From Natronohydrobacter sp. (lineage in GTDB: Bacteria; Pseudomonadota; Alphaproteobacteria; Rhodobacterales; Rhodobacteraceae), in the NCBI GenBank assembly GCA_007117255.1, contig SKGU01000201.1:1-18497 (forward strand): DNA of 18,497 bases, in the 5' to 3' direction. Shown piece after piece: positions 7,515 to 14,815 of this stretch. Under the pieces are notes generated by a model. That model was not told the DNA's origin. It made no database searches and worked only from the letters and a program-made list of their open reading frames with translations. The number at the start of each line of letters is the position of its first letter. Position 1 is the first letter of the stretch. A program made the translations under genes and the position numbers.

Positions 7515-8450
7515 ATGAAAACCGCATATCTCACACACCCCGACGCCGCACATCATCAGACCCCGCCAGGCCACCCTGAACAGATCGCCCGCATGACTGC
7601 TGTAGGCGACGCGCTGGCAGGGTCGGATTTTACGGCATTGATGCGTCTTGATGCACCTTTAGCGGAAGATGCGCTGCTTTTGCTAAGCCACCCGGCAAGC
7701 TATATTGATCGCATCCGAAAATCGATTCCGGCTGCGGGTATCTACCAGCTTGATGCAGATACACATGTATCAAACGGATCATTCACTGCCGCCAGTCGGG
7801 CCGTTGGCGGGGCTTGCCATGCTGTTGATCTGGTCATGCAGGGGACAGCGGCAAATGCTTTTGTCGGCATGCGCCCGCCCGGCCATCACGCCGAAACTGC
7901 AACGCCCATGGGGTTCTGCCTGTTCGGCACGGTCGCGATTGCCGCGCGGCACGCGATGGAAGCGCATGGGCTGAACCGCGTGGCCGTGGTGGATTTCGAC
8001 GTGCATCACGGCAATGGCACGCAGGATCTGCTCTGGGACGAGGCGCGCGCGTTTTTTGTGTCCAGCCATCAAATACCACTCTGGCCCGGCTCTGGCAAAT
8101 CTGACGAACGTGGCGGGCATGGCAATGTGCTGAATGTGCCGCTGGCCCCCGGTACAGATGGGGCGGCCTTCCGGCGGGTCTATGAAGATATGGTGCTGCC
8201 GCAACTGGACCGCTTCGCGCCAGAGTTGATTCTCGTCTCGGCCGGGTTTGACGCACATCGTGATGACCCGCTTGCGCAACTGGCCTTGACTGAAGACGAC
8301 TTTGCATGGGTCACGGGCGCGCTATGTGATGTGGCAGCGCGGCATTGCGACGGGCGGCTGGTGTCCTGTCTGGAAGGTGGCTACGACCTGCCCGCGCTGG
8401 TCCGCAGTGTTGCGGCACATGTCCGTGTGCTGATGGAGAAAGCCGCATGA
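7515..8450 (+). CDS. HDAC-family (class II-like) deacetylase
   Basis: This 311-residue zinc-dependent amidohydrolase belongs to the histone deacetylase / acetylpolyamine amidohydrolase superfamily. Visible motifs are HPDAAHHQTPPGHPEQ (8-23), RPPGHHAE (120-127, catalytic H124/H125), VVDFDVHHGNGTQ (158-170, zinc ligands D162 and H164), SAGFDAHRDDP (242-252, zinc ligand D246) and CLEGGYD (285-291, catalytic Y290). All are intact. The substrate in bacteria is uncertain (acetylated polyamines, proteins or small amides). The start is fixed by the family-typical beginning MKTAYLTHPD, but there is no clear Shine-Dalgarno sequence in the 15 bp before it. Its TGA overlaps the xseB ATG (ATGA), so it heads a tightly coupled operon with xseB, ispA and dxs, an order I recall as recurring in Rhodobacterales. 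Confidence 0.92.
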   Translation: MKTAYLTHPDAAHHQTPPGHPEQIARMTAVGDALAGSDFTALMRLDAPLAEDALLLLSHPASYIDRIRKSIPAAGIYQLDADTHVSNGSFTAASRAVGGACHAVDLVMQGTAANAFVGMRPPGHHAETATPMGFCLFGTVAIAARHAMEAHGLNRVAVVDFDVHHGNGTQDLLWDEARAFFVSSHQIPLWPGSGKSDERGGHGNVLNVPLAPGTDGAAFRRVYEDMVLPQLDRFAPELILVSAGFDAHRDDPLAQLALTEDDFAWVTGALCDVAARHCDGRLVSCLEGGYDLPALVRSVAAHVRVLMEKAA

Positions 8451-8686
8451 GCGAGACACCCGTAACCGAAATGAGCTTCGAGGACGCGCTGCGCAGCCTG
8501 GAAGAGATCGTGACGCGGCTGGAGCGCGGCGATGTGCCGCTGGACCAGTCGATCACGCTCTATGAGCGCGGTGCAGAGTTGAAAAAGCACTGTGAAGCGC
8601 GGCTGAATGCCGCGCAGATGCGGGTCGAAGCGATCCGACTGTCAGAAGATGGCACGCCCAAAGGCACGGAGCCGTTTTCGGCATGA
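8447..8686 (+). CDS. xseB: Exodeoxyribonuclease VII small subunit
   Basis: This 79-residue protein is the small subunit of exonuclease VII, which binds XseA and supports degradation of single-stranded DNA. Typical features are SFEDALRSLEEIVTRLERGDVPLDQSITLYERGAELKKHCEARLNAAQMRVE, the two-helix hairpin of XseB, with the LExGdvpLdqSixlyerG core. The start is the ATG overlapping the deacetylase stop (ATGA). The frame open upstream to 8345 lies inside the deacetylase and is not used. Its TGA in turn overlaps the ispA ATG. The xseA partner is not in the window. Confidence 0.95.
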   Translation: MSETPVTEMSFEDALRSLEEIVTRLERGDVPLDQSITLYERGAELKKHCEARLNAAQMRVEAIRLSEDGTPKGTEPFSA

Positions 8687-9558
8687 GCGACTTCGCCCGC
8701 GCGCTGGCAAAGGCCGCACCACAGGTCGATGCGCGCCTGCAAAGCGAGATCATGCTTTTGCCGGAGAGTCAGGTTCGTGACGCCATGGCCTATGCTGCCC
8801 GCGGGGGCAAGAAACTGCGCGGATTCCTGGTGATCGAGTCGGCCCGGTTGCATGGAGTCGCTTCAGATGTTGCCTTGCAGGCCGCAGCCGCGATTGAAGC
8901 CGTGCACGCCTATTCGCTGGTCCATGACGATCTGCCCGCGATGGATGACGACGATCTGCGTCGCGGCCAGCCGACCGTGCATGTGAAATGGGACGAGGCA
9001 ACGGCCATTCTGGCCGGTGATGCGCTGCAAACGCTGGCTTTCGGCCTTCTGGCGCGCGATAACGCCGCGCCGACGGCTGAGGCCCGGCTGGCGCTGATTG
9101 CGACACTGGCGCAGGCTGCGGGTGGGGCCGGGATGGTGCTGGGCCAAGCGCTGGATATCGCCGCGGAATCGGCGGCCGCGCCCTTGTCGCTGGCAGAAAT
9201 CACAGCACTGCAGGCAGGCAAGACTGGCGCGCTGATCGAATGGTCAGCCTGTGCGGGCGCACGGATGGCACTGGCCGACGTGTCCCCGCTTGCAGCCTAT
9301 GCGCGCGCGCTTGGATTGGCGTTTCAGATCGCCGATGATATTCTGGACATCGAGGGCGACGCAGCTTTGGCGGGCAAGCGGCTGAACAAGGACGCGGCGG
9401 CAGGCAAGGCCACTTTTGTGTCGCATCTGGGTCTGGAAGGCGCAAAAAGCCGTGCACGCGCACTTGTTGCCGAGGCCGAAGCCGCCCTTGACCAATATGG
9501 CAAAGAGGGTGATCTGTTGCGGCAGGCTGCGCAATTCGTTATCGCCCGCGAGACCTGA
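8683..9558 (+). CDS. ispA: Polyprenyl synthetase IspA (farnesyl diphosphate synthase)
   Basis: This 291-residue enzyme condenses dimethylallyl or geranyl diphosphate with isopentenyl diphosphate, giving farnesyl diphosphate. Motifs are GGKKLRG (41-47, diphosphate binding), the first aspartate-rich motif DDLPAMDDDDLRRG (82-95), MVLGQALD (151-158), KTGALIEWS (180-188) and the second motif QIADDILD (215-222, D218, D219, D222). The residues before the first motif are AYSLVHDD, with A76-Y77 at positions that limit chain length, which fits a C15 product as in E. coli IspA. A geranylgeranyl synthase (CrtE) is less likely given the adjacent dxs and xseB. It begins at an ATGA overlap with xseB, with 33 bp to dxs. 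Confidence 0.93.
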   Translation: MSDFARALAKAAPQVDARLQSEIMLLPESQVRDAMAYAARGGKKLRGFLVIESARLHGVASDVALQAAAAIEAVHAYSLVHDDLPAMDDDDLRRGQPTVHVKWDEATAILAGDALQTLAFGLLARDNAAPTAEARLALIATLAQAAGGAGMVLGQALDIAAESAAAPLSLAEITALQAGKTGALIEWSACAGARMALADVSPLAAYARALGLAFQIADDILDIEGDAALAGKRLNKDAAAGKATFVSHLGLEGAKSRARALVAEAEAALDQYGKEGDLLRQAAQFVIARET

Positions 9559-9591
9559 ACGCCGCACAGGCCGCAACAAGAGAGTGACGCC

Positions 9592-11508
9592 ATGCCGCAC
9601 ACGCCGCACTTGGACAAGGTCCATTCACCTGCTGACCTGAAAGGGCTCAGCGACCGCGAGTTGCGCCAGCTTGCCGATGAGTTGCGCGCAGAGACAATTG
9701 CCGCCGTGTCGGAAACGGGCGGTCATCTGGGCGCGGGGCTGGGTGTTGTAGAGCTGACCGTGGCTTTGCATGCGGTATTCGACACGCCGCGCGACCGGCT
9801 GATCTGGGATGTATCGCATCAATGCTATCCGCATAAAATCCTGACCGGGCGGCGCGACCAGATGCGCACATTGCGCCAGAAAGACGGGCTGTCGGGTTTT
9901 ACCAAACGCTCGGAATCACCCTATGATCCGTTTGGAGCGGCGCATAGTTCGACCTCGATTTCTGCTGCCCTGGGCTTCACCATGGCGCGCGAGATGGGCG
10001 GCGCACCAGACCCGGCGCTGGGGGATGCGATTGCGGTGATTGGCGATGGGGCGATCAGCGCAGGCATGGCCTATGAAGCGCTGAACAATGCCGGGCATCT
10101 GGGCAAGCGGATGTTTGTGGTGCTCAATGACAATGAAATGTCCATCGCACCACCCACAGGGGCGATGTCCAGCTATCTGTCGCGGCTTTACGCCGACAAG
10201 CCGGTTCAGGAACTCAAGCACGCGATGAAGAACGCGCTTTCGCTCTTGCCCGGCCCGTTTCAGGAAGGCGCACGGCGCGCGAAAGACCTGCTCAAGCATG
10301 CCACTGTTGGCGGCACCTTGTTCGAAGAACTGGGCTTCAACTACCTTGGCCCGATTGACGGGCATGATCTGGACCAGCTTTTGTGGGTCTTCCGCACGCT
10401 GCGCGAACGCGCCGATGAGCCAATGCTGATTCATGTGCTGACCAAAAAGGGCAAGGGATACGCACCCGCAGAAGGATCAGATGATCGTGGCCATGCGCGC
10501 GCGAAATTCGATGTGGTGACAGGCAGGCAGCAAAAGGCACCATCCAATGCCCCAAGCTACACCAAGGTGTTTGCACAAAGCCTGATTGCGGAAGCCGCAC
10601 GCGATGACAAGATTGTAGCGGTCACGGCGGCCATGCCGGATGGGACCGGGCTGGACCTGTTTGCAAAGCAATTCCCCAATCGCATGTTTGATGTGGCGAT
10701 TGCCGAGCAGCATGGCGTGACCTTTTGTGCAGGGCTTGCTGCAGGCGGCATGAAGCCGTTTTGCGCAATGTATTCGACTTTCTTGCAGCGCGGCTATGAT
10801 CAGGTCGTGCATGATGTCGCGATCCAACGCCTGCCCGTGCGTTTCGCGATCGACCGGGCGGGGCTCGTCGGCGCGGATGGGGCCACGCATGCGGGCAGCT
10901 TTGACATCGCCTTTCTGGCCAATCTGCCGGGTTTTGTGGTCATGGCTGCGGCCGATGAAGCAGAACTTGTACATATGGTCGCCACGGCGGCCGCGCATGA
11001 CGATGGCCCCATCGCCTTCCGCTTTCCGCGCGGAGAAGGCGAAGGGGTGGAAATGCCCGAACGCGGGCAGATTCTGGACATCGGCAAGGGGCGCATGATC
11101 ACGCATGGCAAGCGTGTGGCGATACTGTCTTTCGGGACGCGTCTGGGCGAGGTGATGCGCGCCTGTGAAAGCCTTCGCGCAAAGGGCATCACGCCGACGG
11201 TGGCGGATGCGCGCTTTGCCAAGCCGCTGGATCGCGAGTTGATCCTGCGTCTGGCCCGCGAGCATGAGGCGCTGATCACCATAGAAGAGGGCGCAGTGGG
11301 CGGCTTTGGCAGTCATGTTGCGCAGTTGCTGGCAGATGAAGGGGTCTTTGACGCCGGGTTGAAATTCCGCTCTATGTTTTTGCCGGATATCTTTATCGAT
11401 CAGGCCAGCCCACGCGATATGTATGACATCGCCGCGATGAATGCGCCGCATATCGAAGCCAAGGTGCTTGATGTGTTGGGCGTCGCGCAAGTCGGCAAGC
11501 GGGCTTAG
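9592..11508 (+). CDS. dxs: 1-deoxy-D-xylulose-5-phosphate synthase
   Basis: This 638-residue thiamine-diphosphate enzyme makes DXP from pyruvate and glyceraldehyde 3-phosphate, the first step of the MEP isoprenoid pathway. Visible are ETGGHLGAGLGVVELT (41-56, H45), AAHSSTSISAALG (116-128), the ThDP motif GDGAISAGMAYEALNNAG (151-168) ending at NDN (179-181), EELGFNYLGPIDGHD (245-259), MPDGTGLDLFAKQFPNR (348-364) and DVAIAEQHGV (367-376) with the catalytic glutamate E372. RAGLVGADGATHAG follows in the pyrimidine domain, then a C-terminal transketolase-like domain. The length and motifs are normal. The start at 9592 is preceded by AAGAGAG. It is the last gene of the deacetylase-xseB-ispA-dxs operon. 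A hairpin at 11519-11544 follows the stop. An antisense frame of 502 codons opposite it is a codon-bias shadow. Confidence 0.96.
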   Translation: MPHTPHLDKVHSPADLKGLSDRELRQLADELRAETIAAVSETGGHLGAGLGVVELTVALHAVFDTPRDRLIWDVSHQCYPHKILTGRRDQMRTLRQKDGLSGFTKRSESPYDPFGAAHSSTSISAALGFTMAREMGGAPDPALGDAIAVIGDGAISAGMAYEALNNAGHLGKRMFVVLNDNEMSIAPPTGAMSSYLSRLYADKPVQELKHAMKNALSLLPGPFQEGARRAKDLLKHATVGGTLFEELGFNYLGPIDGHDLDQLLWVFRTLRERADEPMLIHVLTKKGKGYAPAEGSDDRGHARAKFDVVTGRQQKAPSNAPSYTKVFAQSLIAEAARDDKIVAVTAAMPDGTGLDLFAKQFPNRMFDVAIAEQHGVTFCAGLAAGGMKPFCAMYSTFLQRGYDQVVHDVAIQRLPVRFAIDRAGLVGADGATHAGSFDIAFLANLPGFVVMAAADEAELVHMVATAAAHDDGPIAFRFPRGEGEGVEMPERGQILDIGKGRMITHGKRVAILSFGTRLGEVMRACESLRAKGITPTVADARFAKPLDRELILRLAREHEALITIEEGAVGGFGSHVAQLLADEGVFDAGLKFRSMFLPDIFIDQASPRDMYDIAAMNAPHIEAKVLDVLGVAQVGKRA

Positions 11509-11518
11509 GGCTGGATAC

Positions 11519-11544
11519 TGCGGTTTGGAGTTTCCCAAATCGCA
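11519..11544 (+). terminator. Hairpin after dxs, possible terminator without T-tail
   Basis: The arms TGCGGTTTGG (11519-11528) and CCAAATCGCA (11535-11544) pair over 10 bp with one G-T pair and a 6-nt loop. It begins 10 bp past the dxs stop. There is no T-run after it, so it is either a Rho-assisted or 3'-end-protecting hairpin rather than a classic intrinsic terminator. Confidence 0.4.
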
Positions 11545-11589
11545 ACAGCCGGGGTAGAACGCCGCATCATCACAACTCAAGGGGATTAC

Positions 11590-11934
11590 ATGAACCGACG
11601 CTTTTTCATTCTTGGTGCGACGCTTGGCCTTGGGGTTGCGCCTGTTTTGGCGGATCAGGATGTCTTGCGCGCCGCATTTGAAGCAAAGCCAGAACTGGAT
11701 CGGCGCTTGATTCAGTTGGAGCTGCAACTGATGGAACTTTATCCTGCTGAAATAGACATGCGCTTCGGGCCGATGACACGCAATGGCCTGATAGAGGCAA
11801 GCCGTCAGATCGCCGCGCGGACCGATGGCGAGATGCGCTTTGACCTCGATGACCCGGCAGAGGCTGCACGTTTTCTGGAATTGATGGCCCGCGAACAGTT
11901 CATGTTCATGTATGATGATGGGTTCGAAGGTTGA
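11590..11934 (+). CDS. Small exported protein with peptidoglycan-binding-like segment
   Basis: This 114-residue protein has an N-terminal signal (MNRRFFILGATLGLGVAPVLA, cleavage likely after residue 21). The paired arginines and FIL resemble a weak twin-arginine signal, but a Sec signal is equally possible. The middle portion, RRLIQLELQLMELYPAEIDMRFGPMTRNGLIEASRQI, has the layout of the PG_binding_1 fold: a helix with Q, then 'DxRFGPxTRxgl' and a closing helix. This is a recognisable but degenerate match. The C-terminus (DLDDPAEAARFLELMARE and on) is acidic and helical. The start is supported by AAGGGGAT just before the ATG. The gene lies 82 bp past dxs and 56 bp before the stop of the convergent RTX gene, with a perfect inverted repeat between. 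The function is unknown. Confidence 0.6.
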   Translation: MNRRFFILGATLGLGVAPVLADQDVLRAAFEAKPELDRRLIQLELQLMELYPAEIDMRFGPMTRNGLIEASRQIAARTDGEMRFDLDDPAEAARFLELMAREQFMFMYDDGFEG

Positions 11935-11940
11935 AGAATA

Positions 11941-11982
11941 ATGCCCCAATTCAGGCGCTGCCTGGCGCCTGAATTGGGGCAT
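11941..11982. repeat. Perfect 18-bp inverted repeat between convergent genes
   Basis: Arm 11941-11958 (ATGCCCCAATTCAGGCGC) is the exact reverse complement of arm 11965-11982, with a 6-nt loop TGCCTG. It lies between the stop of the small exported protein (11934, +) and the stop of the RTX gene (11991, -). There is no T-run on either side, so it is not a standard intrinsic terminator. It could be a bidirectional termination or 3'-end-protection hairpin, or a small mobile palindrome. Confidence 0.9.
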
Positions 11983-11990
11983 CACAGTCG

Positions 11991-12974
11991 TTATTCCGCC
12001 GCTATCGCCATCTGTTCAGGGTGGCCCGGCATCAGGATAACCGCATCTGCGGTCAGATCTGCCGCATTCACGACATGCGCAATCACTTGCCCACCGAGGC
12101 GAATTTCTGCAACCGTCGGATCTGAATCGCTGTAAGTGACCGCAACATCAGGTGCTGCGATCTGTGACGCATCGTAGTAGAGTACGATCTGATCTGCATC
12201 GGCGCTGTAGTCAAGGATCACTGCAGGCTCCTGCCCTGCAAGCCAGTCGCCCAGCGCGAATTGATCCGCCCCTTCGCCACCATGCAGCGAATCGCCCTGC
12301 CCTGCGATCAGAAGATCGTCACCCGACCCACCATTCAGGATATTGGCCCCGCTCTGGTCTGTTCCGGTTTCATCGAGCTGCACACCGATCAGCGTGTCAT
12401 CCCCGGCACCGCCCATCAGCAGGTTGTCGCCGCCGCCTGCCACGAGGATATCATCACCCCAACCCCCTTCAAGCGTGTCATTGTCCGTACCGCCGATCAG
12501 GGTGTCGTGTCCTTCGCCGCCGATCAGGTGGTTGTTCCCGCTGCCCGCATAGAGCAGATTGTCACCACCGCCCCCGATGAGCGTGTCATTGCCGCCCCCA
12601 CCCTGCAGCGTGTCATCCGCCACGCCGCCGACCAGCCGGTCGTCTCCATCTGTGCCATCGAGAAACAGCGGCTTGGGCGGGGTTGCTGGCGGAAACGAAT
12701 CACTGCTGTGGATACGTTCCGCGAGATTGTCGAATAGCCCGGCATCCGGCGGGTTCGACGACGGCTGAGCGGTGTGAAGGCTGTTTGCCTCCTGCATGCC
12801 CGCGAATTGATGCAACAAGGACTGATAGGCAGCCTGCCCAGTTTCAGACTGGTCGACCCCATCCTGACCGGGCTCTACACGGTCATCATCATCCGCATCT
12901 GCTTCGGAATTTTGCATGCCGTCAATGACCGCCGTCGCCGACAAAGCGGCAAATAATCCCAAAATCAACCACAT
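11991..12974 (-). CDS. Membrane-anchored RTX (hemolysin-type Ca-binding) repeat protein
   Basis: This 327-residue protein begins with a single hydrophobic segment (MWLILGLFAALSATAVI) followed by an acidic stretch (EADADDDD), consistent with an N-terminal anchor or uncleaved signal. After a ~90-residue low-complexity linker come about 11-12 nonapeptide repeats of GGxGxDxLx type (about 106-241). Examples are GGGGNDTLI, GGEGHDTLI, GGAGDDTLI and GGSGDDLLI, with some degenerate copies and an 18-residue insert (GVQLDETGTDQSGANILN). Such repeats bind calcium in a beta-roll. The C-terminal ~80 residues are strand-rich (ILDYSADADQIVLYYD). I chose the ATG at 12974 because GAAGGA lies upstream; a GTG at 12995 would add seven residues. 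No type I secretion genes or enzymatic domain are present in the window. It is convergent with the small exported gene. Confidence 0.8.
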   Translation of the reverse strand: MWLILGLFAALSATAVIDGMQNSEADADDDDRVEPGQDGVDQSETGQAAYQSLLHQFAGMQEANSLHTAQPSSNPPDAGLFDNLAERIHSSDSFPPATPPKPLFLDGTDGDDRLVGGVADDTLQGGGGNDTLIGGGGDNLLYAGSGNNHLIGGEGHDTLIGGTDNDTLEGGWGDDILVAGGGDNLLMGGAGDDTLIGVQLDETGTDQSGANILNGGSGDDLLIAGQGDSLHGGEGADQFALGDWLAGQEPAVILDYSADADQIVLYYDASQIAAPDVAVTYSDSDPTVAEIRLGGQVIAHVVNAADLTADAVILMPGHPEQMAIAAE

Positions 12975-13271
12975 AAACCCGAATCCTTCGTTCACTGCCG
13001 AAACAGCCCCAATCCCCAGCCAGACATATGCCCGCCGCAGGTGGCATTAACTAAGCGGATTCAGCATCTCCGGCCGTAGATTCTTTAATCTTGGTTAACG
13101 CGCAGGCCGGAGTAATCGGGTACAAGTCGCCCTCGGCACGGCGAAAAGACGGGCTTTTCTTTCGCGCCCAACTCGTCTATCTGCACCGCTTGCGCCGAAA
13201 GGTGCTGCTTCAAGGGCCATGCTGGACGACATCCCGGCCTGTGCCGTCACACTCGAACCAAGGAGACCCCG
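12975..13271. other. Divergent promoter region of RTX gene and rpsO
   Basis: This 297-bp gap has no credible gene. On the plus strand TTGGTT (13091-13096), a 16-bp spacer and TAATCG (13113-13118) make a weak sigma70-type promoter for rpsO. That gives a leader of roughly 145 nt with a hairpin GAAAAG-ACGGG-CTTTTC (13143-13159). The leader is long for a ribosomal protein gene and is where S15 autoregulation would be expected. On the minus side I cannot assign a promoter for the RTX gene with confidence. Confidence 0.35.
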
Positions 13272-13541
13272 ATGTCGATTACTGTTGAAGACAAGGCTCA
13301 ACTGATCAACGATTTCGCGCGCAGCGCTGGTGACACCGGCTCGCCCGAAGTTCAGGTTGCTGTGCTGACCAAGCGCATCACCAACCTGACCGAGCATTTC
13401 AAGACCCACAAGAAAGACAACCATTCTCGTCGTGGTCTGCTGAAGCTTGTGGCCACGCGCCGCAAATTGCTCGACTATGTCAAGAGCAAGGATGAAGCAC
13501 GCTACCGCGAGCTGATCACCAAGCTTGGCATTCGCCGCTGA
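13272..13541 (+). CDS. rpsO: 30S ribosomal protein S15
   Basis: This 89-residue primary binder of 16S rRNA joins the platform of the small subunit. The family signature is clear: DTGSPEVQVAVLTKRITNLTEHFKTHKKDNHSRRGLLKLVATRRKLLDYVKSKD and the terminal ITKLGIRR. The length is exactly normal. AAGGAGA lies 7 nt before the ATG at 13272. It stands alone, with a long leader upstream and an intrinsic terminator downstream. Its common partner truB is not adjacent; the upstream neighbour is a divergent RTX gene. S15 is known to repress its own translation in several bacteria by binding the leader, so the ~145-nt leader is the likely site of control. Confidence 0.98.
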   Translation: MSITVEDKAQLINDFARSAGDTGSPEVQVAVLTKRITNLTEHFKTHKKDNHSRRGLLKLVATRRKLLDYVKSKDEARYRELITKLGIRR

Positions 13542-13569
13542 TCTGACTTTCACTGTGAACCAGTGTCAG

Positions 13570-13603
13570 CGCCCGCCCTTTTTGGCGGGCGTTGTTCTTT
13601 TCC
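13570..13603 (+). terminator. Rho-independent terminator of rpsO
   Basis: The arms CGCCCGCC (13570-13577) and GGCGGGCG (13584-13591) form a perfect 8-bp GC stem with loop CTTTTT. A T-rich tail TTGTTCTTTTCC follows. It lies 29 bp past the rpsO stop. Confidence 0.9.
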
Positions 13604-13680
13604 ATACATGGAACTCGGCCATCAGGGCTGGACATTTCCTTACTGCACGGGCGAGATAAGGCCAGCGCAGAAACGGGGGA

Positions 13681-14712
13681 ATGATGGATAGTGCAGCCTT
13701 GGCCGACGCGGTTATCGCCGGTGATCGGCGTGCCCTGGCCCGCGCAATCACGCTTGTCGAAAGCACGAAAGCCGCGCATCGCGCAACCGCCGATAGCCTG
13801 CTTGACACGTTGGCTACGACAGAGCGCGAGGCTATACGGATCGGCCTGTCAGGCACGCCCGGTGTGGGCAAATCTACCTTCATCGAGAGTTTCGGGCTGA
13901 TGCTGGTCGAGCGGGGGCTGCGCGTGGCCGTGCTGGCGGTCGATCCGTCCAGCGCGCGCACAGGCGGCTCTATTCTGGGCGACAAGACTCGCATGGACAG
14001 GCTGTCACGCCACCCCAATGCCTATATCCGACCCAGCCCCAGCCAATCACATCTCGGTGGCGTGGCCCGGCGCACGCGCGAAGCGGTAGCCCTGTGCGAA
14101 GCTGCCGGGTTCGATATCGTGCTGATCGAAACTGTGGGCGTTGGCCAGTCCGAGACCATGGTTGCAGAGCTTGCAGATGTGTTTCTGCTGCTCTTGGCCC
14201 CTGCCGGTGGAGATGAGTTGCAAGGCGTGAAGCGCGGGATCATGGAAGCAGCAGACATCATTCTGGTCAACAAGGCCGATGGCGAATTGAAGCAGGCCGC
14301 GATGCGCACCTGCGCCGATTACGCGGGCGCCCTGCGTCTGTTGCGCCGTCGCCCGCAAGACCCGGATGGATTTCCCAAGGCACTGACTGTGTCATCGCTT
14401 GAAGTTTCAGGGCTGGATGCAGCTTGGGCAGAGATTGATGCCCTGGTGTCCTGGCGGCGCAAAACCGGGCATTGGCAGGCCCGGCGCGCTGAACAGGCCC
14501 GTCACTGGTTTCAGGAAGAATTGCGCTACAGCCTGCTTGGCCGCCTTGAGAGTGCGGATGCACGACAGTTGAACACCCGCCTTGCCGCTGAAGTGGCGGC
14601 GGGGCAGATAAGCCCGGTTCTTGCCGCCCGCGCCATGATTGCAGAAATCTGGCCAGAGATCGCGACAGATAACATTCCGGAATCGCTTGACGTCACTTCC
14701 GATAGCCCCTAA
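13681..14712 (+). CDS. meaB: Methylmalonyl-CoA mutase-associated GTPase MeaB (ArgK family)
   Basis: This 343-residue P-loop GTPase of the G3E group acts as chaperone of adenosylcobalamin-dependent methylmalonyl-CoA mutase, guarding cofactor loading and reactivation. Motifs are Walker A GTPGVGKST (58-66), LAVDPSSARTGGSILGDKTRM (85-105), the Walker B / switch II region IETVGVGQSE (149-158) and the base-recognition motif NKAD (197-200). N- and C-terminal helices typical of the family for dimerisation are present (AGQISPVLAARAMI near the end). Two ATGs lie in tandem (13681, 13684); the GGGGGA just before favours either. The mutase genes are not in the window, which is usual since meaB is often unlinked. 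It is preceded by the rpsO terminator and followed by rpmB. Confidence 0.95.
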   Translation: MMDSAALADAVIAGDRRALARAITLVESTKAAHRATADSLLDTLATTEREAIRIGLSGTPGVGKSTFIESFGLMLVERGLRVAVLAVDPSSARTGGSILGDKTRMDRLSRHPNAYIRPSPSQSHLGGVARRTREAVALCEAAGFDIVLIETVGVGQSETMVAELADVFLLLLAPAGGDELQGVKRGIMEAADIILVNKADGELKQAAMRTCADYAGALRLLRRRPQDPDGFPKALTVSSLEVSGLDAAWAEIDALVSWRRKTGHWQARRAEQARHWFQEELRYSLLGRLESADARQLNTRLAAEVAAGQISPVLAARAMIAEIWPEIATDNIPESLDVTSDSP

Positions 14713-14718
14713 TAGCCC

Positions 14719-14758
14719 ACAGCAGACCCGGCCCTGCTGTTGTAGTGCCGTCTTATTT
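14719..14758 (+). terminator. Possible terminator after meaB
   Basis: The arms ACAGCAG (14719-14725) and CTGCTGT (14734-14740) form a perfect 7-bp stem with an 8-nt loop. It is followed at a distance by the T-rich TCTTATTTT. It lies 7 bp past the meaB stop. The T-run is 10 nt removed from the stem, so it is a weak intrinsic terminator at best. Confidence 0.35.
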
Positions 14759-14815
14759 TAGTGGCAGGCGAAGTAACCTTTATTTCCTATGCCCCCGAAA
14801 AACGAGGATAGCCCC

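Noticed and set aside
10477..11985. 502-codon open frame on the minus strand opposite dxs
   Set aside because: It lies wholly antisense to a clear, complete dxs and crosses into the next gene. Its product has no family features and is rich in C, H and R. It results from GC-rich codon bias.
13085..13098. TTAA-N6-TTAA resembling a CtrA site upstream of rpsO
   Set aside because: The CtrA consensus needs a spacer of 7; here it is 6. A single off-spacing match in an AT-rich promoter region is not enough.
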